A stretch of 64,000 nucleotides of DNA. Origin: Prochilodus magdalenae (taxonomy: Eukaryota > Chordata > Actinopteri > Characiformes > Prochilodontidae). Each line of letters begins with the position of its first letter. Positions within the stretch are counted from its first letter, which is position 1. The stretch is from NCBI GenBank assembly GCA_024036415.1, contig JAMWET010003602.1:124001-188000 (forward strand), given 5' to 3'. The position numbers and the translations under genes were made by a program. Below the pieces are notes generated by a model, which did no database searches, was not told the DNA's origin, and worked only from the letters and a program-made list of their open reading frames with translations. Of this stretch, positions 30,306 to 41,833 are shown piece after piece.

Positions 30306-31185
30306 TTCAGGTTTCTCCAGTTTTTGCACCAGTAGCCCCTGTTATATAATCTTGTTATTCTCAAAAGTTCCTCAAAAGCTTCCTGTCTTGGAAATATGGG
30401 TCTAGAAGTGACTTTTAATTGTCATAGAAGCTTTACATTATGTGGATGTTCTTTAAACGACCTCAGGCATCTCATTTACATATGTGGCTATTTACAGCAG
30501 TGATTCTACCAAGCTCACAAAACACCTGCATGAAGCTGTTAAAAACACTGAATACCTGGTGCAGGTGTGAGAGGAACTGGAAAAACACGAAGCGGCTGGG
30601 GAGCCCTGAGGACTGGCTAAAGTCCCAGAGTAAAATATTAAACGTGTTTGGTTGATACTAAACTGTTACATTAAATATCCAGTACAGTGGGAATGAAAAA
30701 TGTAAATGATAAAACATGGCTCAAAACCCCCTGAGCAGGGCTACTTGAGAACTGTGTGGGCATGGCCAATGAGCAGCTTGATTGACAGCTCTCTGTTCTA
30801 GCCAGCTCCACCCCTTATAGAGAACTAACATCATTACCCAGTCTTTATGTGCCGCTAACTGGACCAAAAAAACCCTCAACATACAAACAGACATGCAGAC
30901 TGGTGAACAGACGAATGCACAAACAGATAAAGCAACGCATGATTGAACAATGTTAGTATATAGATAAAGGAATGAACAGATGACGGATAGCTACAGACTG
31001 GTAGTCTAGCTTTCTAGCTTTTGGCTATGCTGGTTAGCTTTAGCTTGCAACGTTTCTCTGATTCTAAAACTGTTTTGTGTGGGTGGGGCCAAAAACGTCT
31101 GCCTTATGATTGGTATAGGGAATGCATAAGGCAGTGTTACCCAAGATTAGGACTGACCAGTTTACATGGAGAGAAATATGGTCAA
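30306..31185. other. Intergenic, nothing recognised
   Basis: A stretch at 30750-30820 (GCCAATGAGCAGC, AGCTCCACCCC) has the wording of fish promoter-proximal or dispersed repeats, but no transcript is supported. Confidence 0.4.
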
Positions 31186-31189
31186 ATAC

Positions 31190-31645
31190 ATCAGTCATTT
31201 TGCACTATTGCACTGACATGCCAAAAGTTTAGGGACAGAAACTGGCATTGTGTAGGACCCTCTCTAGCCTGGCGAAGTGCAGCAACTTGACATGGCATTG
31301 ACTCCAAAGTGGATAGAAGATGTCTAGAGGGATGTTGAGACATGGCATCTGCATAGCCAACCAGTGCTATGTGGTATATATAGGTGCTGAAGCCTAGGTG
31401 TGAACTGACTACTTCAGAACTGGTCAGCTGGGCTCATGTTAGGCGAACGTGCAGGCCAAACCATTTGTTGGAACTCGCCAATGAATGCTCCCCAAACCTA
31501 TTCTGGAAAAACTTGGGGCATCGGTCAATGACACGTTTAGGCAGACCAGTGAAACCATGCCATGAGAACACGTCAGTGTATTTCAAGGGAATACTTAATA
31601 CATATTCACTGTTTACCTGCAAGACCAAGATTGTAGTAGTCTAGT
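31190..31645 (-). repeat. Dispersed repeat copy, inverted relative to 37.97-38.27 kb
   Basis: The reverse complement of about 31485-31570 (CATGGCATGGTTTCACTGGT, then CTAAACGTGTCATTGAC) matches 38130-38178. Near 31216 the text TGACATGCCAAAAGT is the complement of the end of the 10.8-11.16 kb copy. The minus frame 31434-31628 gives LPKRVIDRC, but its protein origin is unknown. Confidence 0.5.
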
Positions 31646-31879
31646 CTGTGACCTGCATACTTTTCTCATCTCTTGTTCCTCATTAGAACTAAGGTCTTTA
31701 AAGGAGCCGCCCACTGAAAACTCTTTCTTCTATATCATCACCTGACATACAGACACATATACTCTTCACATCAATAAATAAACATGTGTCTTGCCAACAC
31801 ATCCACCATAAAACAATATTTTGTCACAAAAAGGCAAGAAAATGAAACGAGAAATAAGAGAAAATCAAATGTCAAAAAC

Positions 31880-32490
31880 ATGTTGATATATTTAATAATT
31901 CTGGAATTTATGTGCACATAGTATCTGAACATGGTGCATTACTTTCCTCAGAGAAAGTTTCAATCCAGCTTAAAAGTGCATGAGATGAGAGGTAATCGAT
32001 GAGATGGATTACTTTATATAAGCAGTAAATATAGACCTTCCCCCACCTCCTTATGTAAACATCAGGCTCCGGAGCGTGTCCCACATTTAGATGAGGCAAA
32101 CAGAGCCGCTCCTTCTCAATAAGTAAATGATTCTGCACTCATTTCCACACATCACCATTCATTATCAGCACCAGCCACCATTCAGTGCAGCCTGAAGCCA
32201 GACCGACTACAAAAGCCATATAGGGGCTTAAAGCTTAAAGATCGGGGACACTTCGTTTAATGCGGCAAGGCAAGCCGATTAGCAGCTCGATCGCTTCAGT
32301 GCAGATGTGTGCCGAACCCTGCCTTTCCGTGAACAGTTTCAGATGATGTCATTATCTATTAACAGCCTTGACACAGGTGGCAAAATGCTCCACTTCCAAG
32401 AAACCAAGAAACCAGCCCTCAGTCTATTTTTACACCAGCAATGATGTAATGCTTTTCCCTCAGCCTGTGAGTAAGGAGGCATGGCTCTGG
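31880..32490. promoter_or_regulatory. Candidate conserved non-coding element
   Basis: 600 bases of complex, repeat-free DNA just before a microsatellite cluster. It contains GGTAATCGATGAG, AATAAGTAAATGATT, GCCGATTAGCAGCTCGATCG (near 32273) and GTGATGTC-like CRE half sites. The 76-codon minus frame 31908-32138 is not protein-like. Regulatory function is inferred from sequence character only. Confidence 0.3.
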
Positions 32491-32774
32491 CTGAATCTTA
32501 AGTGTGCTAGCGCCACCTTGTGGCTCTGTCTCTGTTAAATACCATAACAAAAGGGCATCAGGTGCATATGTGTTTACATTCAGATCAGTTTACATACACG
32601 AAAGTGTAGCAGGAAAGGGGACAAGGGATACATGGACAAATGGACATTTAGAAATAGAAGCTCAGAGGAGACAAATTAAGAACTAAATAAGATACAACAG
32701 AGAATGTTTGTCCTGCCCGGTACTCATCAGTGTTTCCATAAATTACTCGGCAACATTCATGAATATTCAGTGTC

Positions 32775-32980
32775 TGACTACAGATCAGAAGATTCTAGGT
32801 TAGACCCTTGGCTGGCTCATCTCTCTATAGCACAGTTGTGGGCTGGAGGTTAGAAACAATTGAAGTGCCCTCCAGGAAAGCACCTAACTCCCAGCTCCAT
32901 CGTGGATAGGGCTGCCCACCGCTCTGGGCAAGTGTCCCTAGTGTGTGTGTGTTTGTGTGTGTTTGGAAGCACATTAGTAG
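32775..32980 (+). repeat. SINE-like fragment, copy 1
   Basis: Shares AAAGCACCTAACTCCCAGCT and the following CTCTGGGCAAGTG with 44275-44400 (GCACCTAACCCCCAGCTG). This wording is characteristic of an abundant fish short interspersed repeat. The tRNA-like head is not clear in this copy. Confidence 0.6.
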
Positions 32981-33192
32981 TTATTTTGAAATGGCTATGA
33001 ATACACTGCTTAGTCTTGCCTAACAGTGTTTTGCAATCGTTTTGGTCTAAAAAAAAATTTATTATTTAGTCTGTTTAATGTGGAGTAAAGAGTGAAGGTC
33101 ATTATATGGTAAAATGGTTCAAAAAGAACTACTGCCCATTATCTTACAAAATTTAGGGTTAAACATAATGTGTATGTGGCATATTTACTAAC

Positions 33193-33193
<1 letters not shown>

Positions 33194-33225
<32 letters not shown>

Positions 33226-33229
33226 GTAA
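33194..33229. repeat. (AAT)n microsatellite
   Basis: About eleven units. Other simple tracts follow within 1 kb. Confidence 0.9.
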
Positions 33230-33350
33230 ACTAAAAATCTAAATTAAAAGATCTAATTCTATATCTGACTGTAAAATACTGTCATTGTCATTGTACATAC
33301 ATTCTTCTCCTATGCCTTTTAAACAGACTGCATTGTACGTTGCATAGATT

Positions 33351-33387
33351 GTATATATATATATATATATATATACACGCACACACT

Positions 33388-33421
<34 letters not shown>

Positions 33422-33422
33422 C
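33351..33422. repeat. (TA)n(CA)n compound microsatellite
   Basis: Thirteen TA dinucleotides run into about twenty CA dinucleotides with small interruptions. Confidence 0.9.
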
Positions 33423-33715
33423 AAACGTATATTTATATTATGTTGTTAAAGTAAAGTTAAAACAACAAACCTTTGTTTACTGTTCAGGGCTGAAGGGGTT
33501 AAGACTTCATTCCCAAATGCAATGACCTTCAAGGACACCCTGCTGGCTAGGCTCACACACAAAACACAGCACACCAGTCAACAATGGTGATGCATTTGGA
33601 CACAAATGATGCATCCAAATAATGACATCATCACACACAAACCTATAAGCCTGTGAGAACCATACAGCTGCACAGTAGCTCATGCCCTGCTGGAGATGGA
33701 AGATTGAAGAATGAA

Positions 33716-33717
<2 letters not shown>

Positions 33718-33783
<66 letters not shown>

Positions 33784-33812
33784 ACAGACAGACACACAGA
33801 CAGACACACACA
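33718..33812. repeat. (CA)n with (CAGA)n tail
   Basis: About thirty CA dinucleotides followed by CACAGACAGA variants. Confidence 0.9.
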
Positions 33813-34200
33813 TCACCCTGCTCTGCTGATGTATATACACAGTAATATGGTATTGCCTTTGTGACTGTATTTTTGCTACTAATATTACAGTATTATTTGC
33901 CTTCTGTATCTTCTGTTTACAAATACACCACGACAAAATCACTGCAAACTAAACAAAAGGTGGTAATCTAATCAGCGATCAGGATTTCAGCTTGAGAAAC
34001 ACCTGAAAAACCAATTACGCCACAGACAGACTGAGCTGCAAACACGGTTTACAAATACTGTACACTGCTAATGATCCAAATAGGCAAATAGTGGAGCCAA
34101 TTAATTTAATTAATTCTAAATTAACAAGTTCCATCTTATCAGATCAGCCCTATGAGACACTATCAGTTTCTCCACTACTTACTGCAGCGAAACAAATCTG

Positions 34201-34203
<3 letters not shown>

Positions 34204-34239
<36 letters not shown>
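34204..34239. repeat. (CA)n microsatellite
   Basis: Eighteen CA dinucleotides. 34240-34684 holds no recognisable feature. Confidence 0.9.
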
Positions 34240-34241
<2 letters not shown>

Positions 34242-34684
34242 CACAAAGAACATGAGCTGTTCCCCACATCTTGGTGTAGAACTCCCTCTGCTGGCAGAGA
34301 AGAACACTGCATTGCAACTTTGTTGTATGACGGTTCATGCAAGGCTCTTCTCCTCATCATCCTTCCTCAAAATCAAAACACCCAATCTACCCTTAACACA
34401 GGGCTGATTGTTAGTTTATGTAATTGGTTCTAAATTCTAGTTCTTAATCTCCTAATCAGAACACTGTCAGTATTAGGCTGAAGACAGCTTTTTATTCAGT
34501 AGCTTCTCTAAATTTCCCGTTACACTTTAAATGCCGCCGCGGTTATTGTAACACCTCAGGTGTCAGGATGCAATACACAACCTCACTGCTAGAGTCCTTT
34601 AAGGGGAGTTGCTTTGAACAGAACACAATGGATTTACAACATAAGCACACATAAGGGTCACTGCATTGTCATCCACTCGTCATC

Positions 34685-35275
34685 CATTTGCACTCAGAAG
34701 GAAGTGTGGGATTGCAGTGCTATTGTGAAGGAAGATAAAGGTTACCAGGAACAACAAATGATGATGAATTTAGACTGATATGGGCAATATGTATTGAGCT
34801 ACACATACAGAAGTAGTGTTCTCAGGATGCCGATAGACCGCCATGTTTGCTAATGCAACAAGCCTGATGTTTTGCCATAGAGTTGTAGAGGTTCCTATTG
34901 GTGTCCTGCGATAATCCATCCCAGGATGTGTGACAACAAACCGTTCTTGGAGCTGACCATGGTGCCTTCAGCAAAATAAAAATGGGACTCGTCACTAAAG
35001 ATGACCAGCTGGTATTCTGAGTCACTGGCAAGACACCTTTACAATCTTTAGCGACATTGGAGTTAATCGTAGTTGTTGTAGCGGCCTGTGCGGCCTGTGT
35101 GAGAAGGGCGTCACTTCTCACTGAAAGTCCGCAATCATGGCTGTTGGGTCGGTCAGCTACAGTGATAAGGCCTGTCCTTGCTTACTTTACATGCATGGCT
35201 GAGTGTGAAACTTAAATCATTCCCATGTATCACAATACCCACCAAGTTTCATTCCAGTTGGTTGATTCTCTCTTA
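34685..35275 (-). mobile_element. Tc1-like 'family A' copy 5
   Basis: Starts with CACTCAGAAGGAAGTGTGGG and continues through GATTGCAGTGCTATTG. The minus strand 34822-35121 retains GLSQDTNRNLYNSM and CCISKHG from the transposase C-terminus, with stops upstream. It sits just past the lpcat1 3' end, so could fall in a long 3' UTR. Confidence 0.75.
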
Positions 35276-35960
35276 AAACCAGACTCTGGAGTACCTCCTC
35301 CTCAAAAAAAAAGCAAAGGGAGATACTGATAGATGTATAGCAAACTGAGTGTATTTTAGTTATTCAGCAGTCCAACACAAGCATTACAGGCTCAAACCAT
35401 AAATCGTGTTCTCATTCACAGATATTCGCTTTTCCTACACTCCTATAAAAAGAGGATTGGTTAGTTAAGGTTCTCTATAAAACCATTAACGTAGCAAGGT
35501 GAAATAGTTCTTCAGACTGGTGTAGAATGTGTTACCGATGGTGCTGTATAGAACTCACTTTAAAATGGCTCCACATAGCACCAAAAGGGTTTCTGCTACA
35601 ATGTTAAGTTTGCAACTATAGATGAACATTTTAGGTGCATTGATTACAAGACAATCCACATTAAAGAAGACAAGCACATATTGAGAGGGTTTTTGAGGTT
35701 ACTGTATTGAAACCAGTCTTACAAACAATAGGAATCTTTATAAAGTGAAAGTTTGGAATAAATAGATTATTTGTTCCAAAAAAGTGCATTAATTAAAACT
35801 TTCTGAAGATCTGCGAGTACAGCAGAGTACAGAGGGAAACTAGGGAAAAATAGGAAATCCTGCAAAACGAAAATAATTCATTACTCAAACATACTCCCAG
35901 TTGTACTCACACTATGCTATAAACAAGCATTCAGGCACACACACATCCTCAGAGCTGCTC
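35276..35960 (-). other. lpcat1 3' flank or 3' UTR, with a GGTTCT-family fragment
   Basis: Immediately downstream of the lpcat1 stop in transcript direction. Bases 35440-35600 contain GGTTCT/AGAAC motifs and AAAAGGGTTTCTGCTACAAT as in the 15.35-16.78 kb array. No strong AATAAA was found close to the stop on the minus strand, so the 3' UTR end is undetermined. Confidence 0.45.
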
Positions 35961-36142
35961 TCAGTCCTGTTTCTTGTTGTTTGAGTTGTTGGCTGTGGTT
36001 TGGTCCTGAGGACTGAAGTCAGGACAGAAGCTGTTGGTTTTGGGTTCAGGGAGTTCAGAAGAGGTGGGAGTGACCAGATGACTGACACAATGATAAAGCT
36101 CCACAAAGTTTGGACAGCTTTCCACAAACCGGAGGAAATCAT
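35961..36142 (-). CDS. lpcat1: lpcat1 exon 14 (C-terminus and stop)
   Basis: Acceptor CTTGGCAG precedes the exon. It encodes [18 protein letters not shown] and a low-complexity tail with [10 protein letters not shown], ending NNKKQD and TGA at 35961-35963. The start completes a split Asp codon from exon 13. Confidence 0.95.
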
Positions 36143-39100
36143 CTGCCAAGGAACACACAACATAGCTTCTAATTACATCAGTCAGAGAATCAGTCTCATT
36201 TTATAATCACTGCATAACTAATACAACTGATTTACTGTGCTAGAGCTCATGTGTCTTTAAGCCCCGCCTCCCGATAAGCCCAATAACCTCCGATTGGTCA
36301 CCTTGTCCATGCCGATTTGTTTGGGAAACCACCATAAGGGCACCCTGCTAATAGTTCTGCCCCTACTCCGGTGTGACTGTTCTTACAATGATGGTTGTTT
36401 TTCTGCTGTCAGTTTGAGTCCGATCGTGAAAGTGCAGTAGAACTGGTTGATCTACCTTCGCAAGCTAGACTGGAGCACTACGTTTCAGAGTGGTCAGTTT
36501 TCACTGGTTTAGCTCTCTAGGAGGTGGGCAATAAGGACTGTATTAGAAGATGATGTCACCTTGTAACAGAGATAAGGACCAGAATTCCAACAAGCTGTTT
36601 CAGGCAGCTGGTAAAAGTTGTGCGAGAGAGTTTCTCCCACTGCTGTGTACTTTGGGCTTTTTAACTTTGCAGATTGTATACATTCTCAAACAGCTAACAC
36701 GCTAAAGGAAAGAAGAAATGCTGTAAAAGTACAATAGATCCAGTTTAAACTCTTCAGACATCTGGTTCCCTTAGTGCAAGTTTACCTAGAATGCATTATT
36801 AAACTTTTCTGAATGGCTTTGTTTATATCTTAATATATCTTAAGCTAACTCAAGTAAAACTGTATTGCATGAAAAGCATGAACCTAACGTAGTAACAAAA
36901 CTTTGCATCTCTGAAACAGCTAACTTTGTCCTCAGATGGCTTAGAAGAGAGTGCTCATTGCCAATTCTATTACATCAGCAAACATTCACTTGTGTTGGTT
37001 AGCATCATGCTAGTGACGGATGGAGGTGTGGGTTGATCCTACCCACCCAGAGAGACAGGACAGTTATACTGCCTAGGAAACCCAGCCTTAAAAGGCTGTT
37101 TCATTGCTGGCCCAACACTTGGGTGGCTGCACCACTGTGGTGAATCAAGTTCATAAATTTAAAGCATTAATAATAATAATAATAATAATAATATTGTCCT
37201 TTATTATTTTCTATATGTCCATTTGTCCATATTTGCAAAAAATCATCAGGCAGATGGCATGCAGTGCAAAAGGCTGCTGAGGATTTGTAATGACTGAGAT
37301 GACACGCTGACATTTCAAGAGACAAAATTTTAAATAAGCGAATGCGTGTATATACACACACATACATACCGCATGTGATCTTTCCCTTGTCTTCGGTATC
37401 AATGGCTCTGAAGACATCACACACAGTGAGATCCGCCACTCCGAGAGCTGTATTCAGAATGATCGCCAATTCATCTTCGACTATAGCCCCGTCCTCTTCG
37501 GCCTCAAACATCTGGACATAACAGGAACTGTGGTTTAGACATTGGGAATGCCCACATCTTTATAGTTCGGCAAGGTGGCAAGGTGATGTGAATAATCAGA
37601 GTTTGAGCGAGGCATAAAAGTGGGTGTTATACAGAGGGGAGGTTCCATTTCCAAAACTATGTGGGCATTTAACATTCCTTAATTTACATTGTTGAGCATG
37701 TACAGGGAATGTCATAGAAAGCATTAACCATACGCAGTGCACAGCCCAGTGGCCGGTCACGGTTGTAATGATAGTGACTAGTGGCATTTGGCTAGAGTTG
37801 TCAATGCAAACAGACTAATGAGTCTGGCAGATATCACATCCACATTCAATGCAGGAGGCTCCACATGCATATCCCGTTAGGTTAGTGGCAGTGTTCTTTA
37901 GCTTCCATGGCTATTAACACCACCACACCAGACACAGCACCTCACCTGTGCTTGTAGGGTTCCTAACTGGACCTTAAAGGACTGGTAACATGTGGCTCAC
38001 ACTACCAATTGTTTTAGGCTGATGGCAGGGTTCGTATGTGGCACAGACCCCATAAAGCCATGGACCCCAAATGTCAACAAGGCACTGTGCAGACTTGTGG
38101 TGCTTCCATACTGGTGTAGGGTGTGTTTTCATGGCATGGGTTGGGTCCACTGGTCGACCTAAACATGTCATTGACTGGTTCATAGGAGTTTATAGAGGAA
38201 TTGTGGCAGCTGTCATTTTTCCCCAAAATGGCTCCATATGGCCACCAGAACCCTTTGGTACAGCTCTAATCATTACCAAAAAACCCATTCTCATAATCCA
38301 GAATTATAAAACACTACTGGCATCACTCCAAATATGCATTAATGGATTACATATGAATGGAAAAAATCATGTCAATTAAAAAAAAACAACATTATTTAAA
38401 CTCCATCTGGACATGAGTCATTAATCACCTGTAATGTTAACTGCCCTACTGAAATCACAAGCACAAAATGATCCCAAGAACCACAATATGTGTGTGTGTG
38501 TGTGTGTGTGTGTTTTGCATGACTAAGCAAATGTGTAAGTGTGGCCACACACAAGCAGCCTTACCCTGAAGGCCAGCTGAATGGTGTCCAGATATCTGAA
38601 GGGTCTGCACACCACAGAGAGAGCAATGATATATTCCCTCACATCCATCTGACCATGCTGGAGAAAACACAGGGTAATTAAAAGCATGACTTCATTTTAC
38701 GCAGACTGCCAAACCACGAAAGCAGTTATACAGTACATGTACAAACATATGAAGGCCGAAAGTAGCAGCCACCTATTCATTTCATGTCCTGTCAAAATTA
38801 AGAACAAGGTCATCCATATTTAACCATGAGGGGAAGCAGAACATGCATTTAACACAACACCACTGCTTACAAACTCCATTTCAGCCGCGCATCCTTTTGA
38901 GTCATCTTCTCACAGTGGAAGGAGAACGGACAGAAGCACCTGTGGATGCATTCAGGTCTAAAGCAGCGTGGAGTGGAGCTTGGTGTTCTCCTCTCTCTCA
39001 CAAAGAGGAAAGCTTTAGGTGTGGTTTATCTGATGGGGGTAGTGTTGGTGGTCTACCAGGTCTTGTACAGTTGCATGCCATTTTTTATACCTCCTGCTTT

Positions 39101-39392
39101 TTTTCCCATGGCTTTCTTTTTATGCAGGCCTTTTTTCTTGTATCCTTAGAAATAGCTCCTGATAATAACCAGGATTTATTCACTGTTTTGACTAGACATT
39201 AAATGAAAAAAGTCTCTATGTTTCACACAGCAGCCACTTATACATACAGATCCATAATTTATCATTCATTCACTCATTTACTCAATAATTCATTTATTCA
39301 TTTATTCATTTCATAAGCCATTCATCATTCTAAGTCATGGAGGGAGCTGAGGCCTATCTAAGTAAAGGCAGAATTACTATTAATACCAATTG

Positions 39393-39435
<43 letters not shown>

Positions 39436-39990
39436 GGAAGCACAACAATAATTCAAACATAAAATGCAGGGCAATATAAATTATTCAGAAATTAAATGTG
39501 AAGTAGATTTAACAGAGAAAAATTAAACATTATATTAAAATCAGATTCATATAATAAAGGGATAGAACAGGGCCTAAAGCTTCTCAAACAAGACCACACT
39601 CTGTCAACTGCTTTCAGTTAAGAGCAGCACTGTAGCTCAACACTGCTTCTCCATGTTTAGTCTTGACCCTAGGCAGGTCCTATGAGATGGTTCTGACTTT
39701 GCAATAAACTCCTGAATTAATCAGAATGTTTCTGAAGGATCTTCAAGCACTGAGCTTCTTTGTTGTATCTGGTCATAAAAATCTCACTAGCCATGCCTTT
39801 CTCTCTTCATCAGGATCAACCAGAGGCCAATGGGCTCCTTCTTTAAGCCTGGGCCCCTCTCAAGGTTTCTTCCTCTTACTCCAAGGGAGTCTATTTACTG
39901 TCTTATAACTTTATTCTATTAACTTTTCCATAAACAATTTTTTCTGTCAAGCTGCTTTGAGAAAACAAAAAAATCTATATAAATAAACTC

Positions 39991-40025
<35 letters not shown>

Positions 40026-41737
40026 AGGCTTACTGTACCTCCTCAAAGAGGGCAAAGATGTCCTGCAGAGCTTCAGTCACAGGAAGGTGTACGTATTCCG
40101 CAAAACCTTCAAGGCTTAGTTTGCGCCCGCAAAGCCTTCGTGCTCGGCTGCTCTCCTCCTGCAGGACTTGATTCGACACTCCCGCCTTCAGCCTACAAGA
40201 CAGAACACATGCTAACAAAATAAATACCTCCCATCATGCATCTGGCCTCCCCTGTGAGCAAAAACACTCAGGGTCAGCTGCATATTCAAGCACTTCTGCA
40301 ATAAGGCTTAAACTAATCTAATTTAACACTATTAGGAGTCCGGATATTTAAACAATCTTTTTAAATTGCAGTTCAAAGAAAACCTCACATATTAAACATT
40401 AAACATCTATTAACTGTTAAAGCAGCCCGCCATCACTCTGTTTACTGGACAGAGCATTTACTCTAAATAAGGAAGAAATTAAAGCACATTTAGTGGTGCA
40501 AACCCATTGGCAATAAAATAAAATAAAATAAAATAAAATAAAATAAAATAATTATATTCAGATAAACTGAAAATCAAGGAAAAATATTAGCATTAATCAA
40601 ATTAATCCCACTCTTTTTTTGTGCTGCCCGATGTGTCCACTATCCTAAACTCCCCCTCTCTCTCTTCCTCAGTAGAGGGCGCTGCTTCCAAAGCCTAACG
40701 TGCCTTTGCACCAGCCAACAAAGGACAGAACCTCAGGAGATATCAGCCATCGGAAATCATTCTGCAACTTTTAATCCAGGCCAAGCAAAGTCTGTGCTTC
40801 ATGTCCTTCTCCTCAAGAGGCAGCTGGGGTACAAGGCGTGCTGGAGGGCAAATATGCAGCATCACACTCGGCCCTTTCATTTTCCCTTACCCAACACTCA
40901 CATACCACAGACTCACTGTGCTCTCTCTAACGTTGGCCCTTCCATCATCTGCAGAGCTATTCTTTTAGCCGTCCTAGAATCCTAATCGCATATACAGCCT
41001 GATATGCCTCCTGTCACATTTAGCTCAGTGATTTCTCACCAAGTAATCTTTACAAAGTGCAGACTTTAAACTTTCGGATCAGATGAACATAGGTTAGCCA
41101 CACGTCTGGTTTTCAACTTTCAGTCCTCCGTTCGGAAAACAAAATTGTGGTTCACTCACCAACAATTTTATGTTTGACACATCTGTGTCAAAAGACATGC
41201 CTTCCATTTTATTGATTTAACAAGGTCATGTGACATCAGACTGTCATATGTGATGGCTCCCCAGAACATCATACCAGCAGTTGGGGTAGTGTGTTGCTCC
41301 ACAGTAAGGGAAGGACTGAAGTGCCCACACTGCAGTATTTAGCACAGGGAGAGGCCATTTACGATACTCACCCGAGTCTACGCACCAGCCTGGAGAATTC
41401 CAGCAGGCAAGTGTGGCTGGGCAGACTCAGAGGGCCTTTAGTCATTGTGAGCTGACAATCCTCAAACGAGTAGTCGATGATAGGCAGCTGCAGAGCTCTA
41501 AATATTAACAGATGAACAAAGACCCAGAGATGAAGGTTTTTTAGGCACAATTGCTTAAACTAGCACTGCTTCTGTCATTCAGATAAACACGATTAATTCA
41601 TGACTATACATCACTGCTGGTAATCTAGCATCTTACTGAGTTGGTAATGATCTGTTGCCCATTTGCATGACAATCATGTTTACTATAAACTTTTCTCTCT
41701 GTTATCAGTTAAAGTTTTAAATGTAAGTTTTATTAAA

Positions 41738-41833
<96 letters not shown>

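Noticed and set aside
33507..33942. Cys/Val-rich 99-100-codon minus frames
   Set aside because: Translations of a (CA)n tract in two frames.
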